From: Candidatus Gemmiger stercoripullorum
GTDB taxonomy: Bacteria > Bacillota > Clostridia > Oscillospirales > Ruminococcaceae
Direction: 5' to 3'
Assembly: GCA_019119365.1 (NCBI GenBank)
Contig: DWXD01000028.1
Coordinates: 1 to 50,169, forward strand
Length of the DNA: 50,169 nt
Within the stretch, counting starts at the first letter, position 1; each line of letters opens with the position of its first letter. Below, one piece after another: positions 45,072-50,169 of this stretch. Below the pieces are notes generated by a model. It was not told the origin of the DNA and made no database searches. It worked only from the letters and a program-made list of their open reading frames with translations. A program made the position numbers and the translations under genes.

Positions 45072-46760
45072 ATGAAATTTGCCGAAATGCCCTACAAGCG
45101 CCCCGATCTGGCCAGCGTGCTGGCAGACTGCGAAGCGCTGACCCGGAAGATCCGGGCTGCCGCCACGGCCGAAGAGCTTCTGGCGCTTTACCGCGAAGAA
45201 AACGCCTGCCTCGCGCACTACCGCACCGCGCAGGTCCTTGCGAACATCCACTATACACAGGACACGCGCGACGCCGCCTGGTCGGCTGAGCAGGACTGGT
45301 TTGATGAAAACGGCCCCGCCGTCGCGAGCGCCGAGGCAAAAATCGCCAAAGCGCTGCTGGAAAACCCGCACGCGAAAGCGCTGGAAGAGGCTTTCGGCGC
45401 GCGGGTGCTGCCGACGCTTAAAAACCGTGTGCTCTCGATGGATGAGCGGGTGATCCCGCTGCAAAGGGAAGAAAACGCGCTCACCAGCGCCTATCAGAAG
45501 CTTTACGGCGGCGCGCTCGTTGAGCTGGACGGAAAGCAGTTGACCATCCCGCAGCTGTCGCTGTACAAGCAGAGCCTTGACCGCGCGGTGCGCCGTGCGG
45601 CGTATGAGGCCGAGGCGTCCTATTTTGACGCCCACCGCGAGGAGTTTGATACCCTTTATGACAAGCTCGTCAAAAACCGCAACGAGCAGGCCCGCATCCT
45701 TGGCTACCGCGATTACAGCGAGCTGAGCTATATCCGCATGAACCGCATCGGCTACGGCCCCAAGGAGGTCGCCGCTTTCCGCGCGGAGGTCGCCGCACAG
45801 GTCGTGCCGATGCTCAAGGACATGATGGCGATGCGCGCCGAACGCACCGGCATTGCGCACCCGATGTTCTGGGACAGCGCGCTCGCCTTTGCGGACGGCA
45901 GCCCGACGCCGCACGGCAGCTATGACGAACTGATGGCCGGCGCACGCCGCATGTACCACGAGCTGAGCCCGGAGACTGGCGAATTCATCGACTTTATGAT
46001 GGACAATGAAATGTTCGACGTCATGAGCCGCCCGGGCAAGATGAGCGGCGGGTATGAGGAGATCATCCCCGACCACAAAGCGCCGTTCATCTTTGCCAAC
46101 TGGAACGGTACGGCGGGGGATGTGGACGTGCTGACGCACGAGTGCGGCCATGCGTTTGAATCTTATCTGGCCGCCCGCACCGACCTGCCGGAAGAACTGC
46201 AGTGCCCGGGCATGGAAAGCGCCGAGATCCACTCGATGTCGATGGAATTCCTCACCGCGCCCTGGCACCACCTGTTCTTTGGCCCGGATACGGACAAGTA
46301 TGAACTGTTCCATGCGGAGGACAACTTTGTGTTCCTGCCCTATGGCTGCATGGTCGATGAATTCCAGCACATCGCCTACCAGCAGCCGGACCTGACGCCG
46401 GAACAGCGCAACCGGGTCTGGCTGGACCTTGAAAAGAAATACCGCCCCTGGAACGATTTTGGCGACCTGCCGTTTTACAGCCGCGGCGCCGGGTGGCAGC
46501 GCCAGCTGCATATCTATGAATGTCCGTTTTATTATATCGACTACTGCCTGGCTACCGTTGTGGCGCTGCAGTTCTTTACCGCCAGCCTGCGCGACCATGC
46601 CGACGCCTGGCAGCGCTATCTGCGCCTGACCCGCCTGGCCGGTACGGCCCCGTATACGGAGCTGGTCGAAAGCGCCGGGCTGCAGGTCCCGTTTGCGGCG
46701 GGCAGCCTGACAGCGCTTTCGCACACGATCCATGACTGGATCAAAGAACACCAGATCTAA
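45072..46760 (+). CDS. pepF: M3-family oligoendopeptidase (PepF-like)
   Basis: 562 aa. The zinc site HECGH lies at about 358-362 (LTHECGHAFESYL) with the third ligand Glu in MESAEIHSMSMEF. The family hydrolyses short peptides in the cytoplasm. The start is ATG 45072, with an ATG four codons earlier (45060) too close to the GGGAAGGA site. It is convergent with the UvrA-like gene. Confidence 0.94.
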   Translation: MKFAEMPYKRPDLASVLADCEALTRKIRAAATAEELLALYREENACLAHYRTAQVLANIHYTQDTRDAAWSAEQDWFDENGPAVASAEAKIAKALLENPHAKALEEAFGARVLPTLKNRVLSMDERVIPLQREENALTSAYQKLYGGALVELDGKQLTIPQLSLYKQSLDRAVRRAAYEAEASYFDAHREEFDTLYDKLVKNRNEQARILGYRDYSELSYIRMNRIGYGPKEVAAFRAEVAAQVVPMLKDMMAMRAERTGIAHPMFWDSALAFADGSPTPHGSYDELMAGARRMYHELSPETGEFIDFMMDNEMFDVMSRPGKMSGGYEEIIPDHKAPFIFANWNGTAGDVDVLTHECGHAFESYLAARTDLPEELQCPGMESAEIHSMSMEFLTAPWHHLFFGPDTDKYELFHAEDNFVFLPYGCMVDEFQHIAYQQPDLTPEQRNRVWLDLEKKYRPWNDFGDLPFYSRGAGWQRQLHIYECPFYYIDYCLATVVALQFFTASLRDHADAWQRYLRLTRLAGTAPYTELVESAGLQVPFAAGSLTALSHTIHDWIKEHQI

Positions 46761-46763
46761 AAT

Positions 46764-49283
46764 TCAGAAAAGGAACTTCCCGGTCACGCTGTCCGGGGCG
46801 GCAGCGATCTCGGCGGGCGTCCCGGCGGCGACGACCCGGCCGCCGGCTGCGCCGCCGCCCGGGCCCATGTCAATGATGTAATCCGCGCTGCGGATGACAT
46901 CAAGATCGTGTTCGATCACAATGACGGTCGCGCCGTTTGCAATCAGCGTCTGGAAAACGCCGAGCAGCGTGCGCACGTCGAGCGGGTGCAGGCCGATCGT
47001 CGGCTCGTCGAATATAAAGACGGTGTCGGCCTGTCCGCGGCCCATCTCGCTTGCCAGCTTCAGCCGCTGCGCCTCGCCGCCGGATAAGCTCGGCGTGGCT
47101 TCGCCCAGGGTCAGATAACCGAGCCCCAGGCTCTGCAGCACCTGCAGCCGCTGCGTTACGACCTTCCAGTCGCGGCAGGCGGCCAACGCCGTATGTACGT
47201 CCATTGCCATCAGCTGCGGCAGCGTGCAGCGCCGCCCGTCCCTGCTACGGTAACAGATGCGGCCGGCCTGCTTGTCGTAGCGCGACCCGCGGCATTCGGG
47301 GCAGGGGATCTCCACATCCGGCAAAAACTGGACGTCCAGGCTGATGACGCCGGTGCCGTCGCAGACAGGGCAGCGCAGGCGGCCGGTGTTGTAGGAAAAA
47401 TCCCCGGCCTTGCAGCCCGCCTGCCGGGCGTCCGGCGTGCGGGCAAACACCTTGCGCAGTTCGTCGTGCACATTGGCATAGGTGGCGACAGTAGAGCGCA
47501 CATTGATGCCGATGGGCGTTGCGTCGATCAGCTTGACACGCCCGATGCCCGGCGCGTCGACCGCCCGCACATGTTCGGGCAGTTTGGCGCCGCGGGTGGC
47601 GGCCTCCAGCGCGGGGATCAGGCTTTCCAAAATCAGCGTGGTCTTGCCGGAGCCGGAAACGCCGGTCACGACAGTCAAGCGTCCTTTGGGGATGCGCACT
47701 TCCAGCGGTTTGACGGTGTGGAGTGCGGCTGTCGCCAGCCGGATCGTCCCCAGCGCGAACATCTGTTCGCGCGCCACCGCCGGGCGCAGCCGCTCTTTTT
47801 GCGCGCCGGGGCCAAGAAAAGGCCCGATCAGCGAACGACCGTTGGCCGCCAGCGCGGGTACGGTGCCCTGCGCCAGAATGCGCCCGCCGTCCGCGCCGGC
47901 CCCGGGGCCCATCTCCACGATCCAGTCGGCCTCCGAGAGCACCTGTGTGTCGTGGTCTACGAGAAGGACGGAATTGCCGTCCGCCACAAGATCGTGCATG
48001 ACGGCGGTCAGCCCCACGATGTTGGCCGGGTGCAGGCCGATCGAAGGTTCATCGAGCACATACAGCACGCCGGTCGTGCGGTTGCGCACCGCCCGCGCCA
48101 GCTGCATGCGCTGGCGCTCACCGGTCGAGAGCGTGGCGGCGGCGCGGTCCAGAGAAAGATAGCCAAGCCCCAGATCGATCAGCCGCCGGGCTGCGTCGGT
48201 AAACGATTCGCAGATGCTTTGCGCCATCGGGCGCATTACATCCGGCAGCGAGGCGGGCACGCCCGCCACCCAGGCGGACAGCTCGTCCAGCGTCATGCGG
48301 CAGGCTTCATCCAGCCCGATGCCGCGCAGCTTCGGCGCGCGGGCGGTCTCTGAGAGGCGGGTCCCGCCGCAGTCCGGGCATACATCCTCCTTCAAAAACT
48401 TTTCCACACGTTTCATGCCCTTTTCGTCCTTGACTTTGGCAAGGGCATTTTCAACCGTGTACACGGCGTTAAAATAGGTGAAGTCCAGCTCGCCGCCCTG
48501 GTTTGAGTTCTTGGGTTTGTAAAAGATATGCTTTTTGACGGCCGGGCCGTTATAGACAATATCTTTTTCCGCGTCGGTCAGCTCGCAAAACGGCACGTCG
48601 GTGCGCACGCCCATCTCGCGGCAGACATCGGTCATCAGCGACCACATCAGCGAGTTCCAGGGGGCGACCGCGCCTTGGTCAATGCTCAGCGATTCATCCG
48701 GCACCAGCGTGGCGCGGTCCACCGTGCGCACGATGCCGGTGCCGCCGCAGGTGCGGCAGGCGCCCTGGCTGTTAAAGGCGAGCTCCTCAGCGCTGGGGGC
48801 GATGAAGCGTGCGCCGCACACCGGGCAGACCAGCTCCTGCCCGGCCGCAACGGCCAGGTCCGGCGCGTGATAATGCCCGTTCGGGCAGCGGTGGGACGCC
48901 AGGCGGGAGAACATCAGCCGCAAACTGTTCAGCAGCTCGGTGCCGGTGCCAAACGTGCTGCGGATACCCGGCACACCGGGGCGCTGGTGCAGGGCCAGCG
49001 CGGCCGGAACATACAGCACCTCGTCCACATCCGCGCGGGTCGCCTGGGTCATGCGCCGCCGCGTGTAGGTGGAAAGCGCCTCCAGATAGCGGCGGGACCC
49101 TTCGGCATACAATACGCCGAGAGACAGCGACGATTTGCCCGACCCGGACACCCCGGCGATGCCGACGATGCGGTGCAGCGGGATATCGACGTCGATATTT
49201 TTCAAGTTGTGCACACGCGCGCCGCGCACCCGGATGGCCTGCGGTTCTGCAGCGGGGGGGAGCTTTTTCTCGGAAGATTTCAT
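46764..49283 (-). CDS. UvrA-like ABC ATPase, class II (lacks UvrB-binding domain)
   Basis: 839 aa from ATG 49283, 8 nt after GAGGT. Two ABC modules: Walker A GVSGSGKSS (44-52) and a second GVSGSGKTT, signatures LSTGER and LSGGEA, plus CxxC zinc modules (CPVC, CRTC, CPDC, CPVC/CPEC). Compared with canonical UvrA (about 940 aa), the segment between the first zinc module and LAFNSQGACRTCGG, where the UvrB-binding domain sits, is missing. Such proteins (UvrA2) are linked to DNA-damage or antibiotic tolerance. No uvrB or uvrC is nearby. Confidence 0.9.
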   Translation of the reverse strand: MKSSEKKLPPAAEPQAIRVRGARVHNLKNIDVDIPLHRIVGIAGVSGSGKSSLSLGVLYAEGSRRYLEALSTYTRRRMTQATRADVDEVLYVPAALALHQRPGVPGIRSTFGTGTELLNSLRLMFSRLASHRCPNGHYHAPDLAVAAGQELVCPVCGARFIAPSAEELAFNSQGACRTCGGTGIVRTVDRATLVPDESLSIDQGAVAPWNSLMWSLMTDVCREMGVRTDVPFCELTDAEKDIVYNGPAVKKHIFYKPKNSNQGGELDFTYFNAVYTVENALAKVKDEKGMKRVEKFLKEDVCPDCGGTRLSETARAPKLRGIGLDEACRMTLDELSAWVAGVPASLPDVMRPMAQSICESFTDAARRLIDLGLGYLSLDRAAATLSTGERQRMQLARAVRNRTTGVLYVLDEPSIGLHPANIVGLTAVMHDLVADGNSVLLVDHDTQVLSEADWIVEMGPGAGADGGRILAQGTVPALAANGRSLIGPFLGPGAQKERLRPAVAREQMFALGTIRLATAALHTVKPLEVRIPKGRLTVVTGVSGSGKTTLILESLIPALEAATRGAKLPEHVRAVDAPGIGRVKLIDATPIGINVRSTVATYANVHDELRKVFARTPDARQAGCKAGDFSYNTGRLRCPVCDGTGVISLDVQFLPDVEIPCPECRGSRYDKQAGRICYRSRDGRRCTLPQLMAMDVHTALAACRDWKVVTQRLQVLQSLGLGYLTLGEATPSLSGGEAQRLKLASEMGRGQADTVFIFDEPTIGLHPLDVRTLLGVFQTLIANGATVIVIEHDLDVIRSADYIIDMGPGGGAAGGRVVAAGTPAEIAAAPDSVTGKFLF

Positions 49284-49340
49284 GAGAAAGACCTCACTTA
49301 TATGTTTGACGCCACTCGCGTTTTGGATTTGTCTGCCTTT

Positions 49341-49346
49341 ATCATA
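49341..49346 (-). promoter_or_regulatory. -10 element of the UvrA-like gene
   Basis: Minus strand TATGAT with extended TGC, about 58 nt before ATG 49283. No clear -35. Confidence 0.5.
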
Positions 49347-49382
49347 GCACAGCCAGGGGCGTTCGTCCATGCGTGCGGCGCC

Positions 49383-49411
49383 TTGACAAAGCGCCGTACA
49401 GGGCCTACAAT
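49383..49411 (+). promoter_or_regulatory. Upstream promoter of yceD-rpmF
   Basis: TTGACA (49383-49388), 17 bp, TACAAT (49406-49411). Confidence 0.75.
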
Positions 49412-49483
49412 CAAAGAAAATGGCAAAAAGCGGCGGTGGAAAGCAGCAAAAAACAATTTGTTGCGTTTTTTCAAAACTTTTTG

Positions 49484-49512
49484 TTGACAAGCCCCCGTAA
49501 CTTGTGTATACT
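49484..49512 (+). promoter_or_regulatory. Proximal promoter of yceD-rpmF
   Basis: TTGACA (49484-49489), 17 bp, TATACT (49507-49512). Its start point would be near 49519, giving a leader of only 20 nt. Confidence 0.9.
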
Positions 49513-49538
49513 AATTAGGCAACCTTTTGAGGTGAAGT

Positions 49539-50039
49539 ATGCAATTTGATCTGAAAAACTTCCTCCAGAGCGCAAAAACGCCTTATACAACGCATTTTTT
49601 TGCGGATCTGGCACAGGCGGATTTTGACGGTTACCGCGTGGCGGTCCCCGCCGAATGTTTTTTCACCGCCACCCCCACCCAGGAAGGCGCAGAGATGGCG
49701 TTGCAGGTCAAGGCGCAGGTGGAGGGCGAATGCGCCCGCTGCCTGGCCCCGGTGCAGCAGGCATACGACTTCACCCGCGAATATCTTGTCCGCCTGCGCG
49801 ATCTGGACGATCCGGATTTTGAGCTGCCGCTGGACGAAAAAGGCTGCCTTGATTTGCGGGAGCTTGTGTATCAGGAGTTGATCTTCGAGGTCCCGCGGGT
49901 GCTGCTGTGCAGCCCCGATTGCCCTGGCCTATGCCCCATCTGCGGGAAAAGAAAGGCGGACGGCTGTTCCTGCCAAACGGCAGAAGCCGCCGCGCCCACA
50001 GATGCGAGGCTTAGCATATTAAAACAACTGCTTAGTTGA
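49539..50039 (+). CDS. yceD: YceD / DUF177 family protein
   Basis: 166 aa. The core motif GECARCLAPV and a C-terminal Cys cluster (CSPDCPGLCPICG) are typical. The gene precedes rpmF in most bacteria and the protein is linked to 23S rRNA/50S metabolism. ATG 49539 follows TTGAGGTGA by 4-5 nt. The rpmF start lies 24 nt after the stop. Confidence 0.93.
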   Translation: MQFDLKNFLQSAKTPYTTHFFADLAQADFDGYRVAVPAECFFTATPTQEGAEMALQVKAQVEGECARCLAPVQQAYDFTREYLVRLRDLDDPDFELPLDEKGCLDLRELVYQELIFEVPRVLLCSPDCPGLCPICGKRKADGCSCQTAEAAAPTDARLSILKQLLS

Positions 50040-50063
50040 ATTTCACCAAGGAGGTGCTATAAA

Positions 50064-50169
50064 ATGGCAGTACCCAAGAGAAAACAGTCCAAAGCCCGTC
50101 GTGACAAGCGCCGCTCCAATGTCTGGAAGCTGGAAGCCCCTACGCTGGTGAAATGTCCTCAGTGCGGCG
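50064..50169 (+). CDS. rpmF: 50S ribosomal protein L32 (partial, cut by window end)
   Basis: The first 35 codons are visible, starting MAVPKRKQSKARRDKRRS and reaching the first zinc pair CPQCG. ATG 50064 follows AAGGAGGTG. The usual length is about 57-60 aa, so the end lies outside the window. Confidence 0.97.
   Translation, partial: MAVPKRKQSKARRDKRRSNVWKLEAPTLVKCPQCG

Noticed and set aside
49420-49503. A 26-codon reading frame starting ATGGCAAAAAGC between the tandem yceD promoters
   Set aside because: No Shine-Dalgarno, no recognisable peptide, and it overlaps the proximal promoter. It could be a leader peptide but nothing supports this.

Overview
The window reads as a chromosomal segment of a high-GC, low-gene-spacing Firmicute, most likely a gut Oscillospiraceae/Ruminococcaceae relative (Faecalibacterium, Subdoligranulum or Gemmiger type). 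The evidence is strong Shine-Dalgarno sites, sigma-A promoters of TTGACA-N17-TATAAT type with many extended -10s, a T-box, a CIRCE/HrcA site, RNase M5-like and VanZ-like genes, and the tig-clpP-clpX and rplS-lepB-rbgA-rnhB-yraN blocks typical of Clostridia. The taxon is inferred, not proven. There is no IS element, prophage, CRISPR array or integrase; nearly everything is single-copy core gene content with a few accessory cassettes.

Layout. 1-344: end of an rRNA operon (5S rRNA), tRNA-Glu(CUC) and two back-to-back terminators. 466-3773: four-gene cassette of a sigma factor, a membrane protein, an ABC ATPase and an ABC permease. 3925-7585: an SGNH/SASA esterase, a MATE exporter and a secreted trigger-factor-like lipoprotein (the last two on the minus strand). 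7739-9417: DUF896 protein and purA. 9497-14428: cation exporter, malic enzyme, two-subunit class I fumarase split by a 68-aa ORF, and a class D-like sortase. 14489: tRNA-Leu(UAG). 14867-19893: response regulator, histidine kinase, ABC ATPase and large FtsX-type permease, a peptide-sensing/resistance style module.

20115-25190: rplS, lepB, rbgA, rnhB, yraN, thrC and a phosphoesterase. 25294-28691: tig, clpP, clpX. 28900-30981: CIRCE-controlled groES-groEL. 31126-33311: VanZ-like protein and a class B penicillin-binding protein. 33308-36297: T-box controlled alaS. 36341-41912: HIT hydrolase, phosphoribosyltransferase, ComEC-like protein, holA, RNase M5-like protein and a nitrilase. 41980-44897 (minus): RluA-type pseudouridine synthase and a large membrane protein. 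45072-46760: M3 oligopeptidase. 46764-49283 (minus): class II UvrA-like ABC ATPase. 49383-end: yceD and rpmF (cut by the window edge).

How the parts fit. The window is rich in protein folding and quality control (trigger factor, ClpXP, GroESL, a lipoprotein foldase, signal peptidase, sortase). Malic enzyme plus fumarase would link fumarate, malate and pyruvate, beside a metal exporter. Several gene junctions place an intrinsic terminator hairpin immediately before the next gene's ribosome binding site (purA/exporter, kinase/ABC, rplS/lepB), suggesting partial termination as a common way of setting expression ratios here. I saw no unmistakably new defence or mobile system. The most open questions are the sigma-ABC cassette, the secreted trigger-factor homologue, the ORF between the fumarase subunits and the sortase coupled to fumarase.
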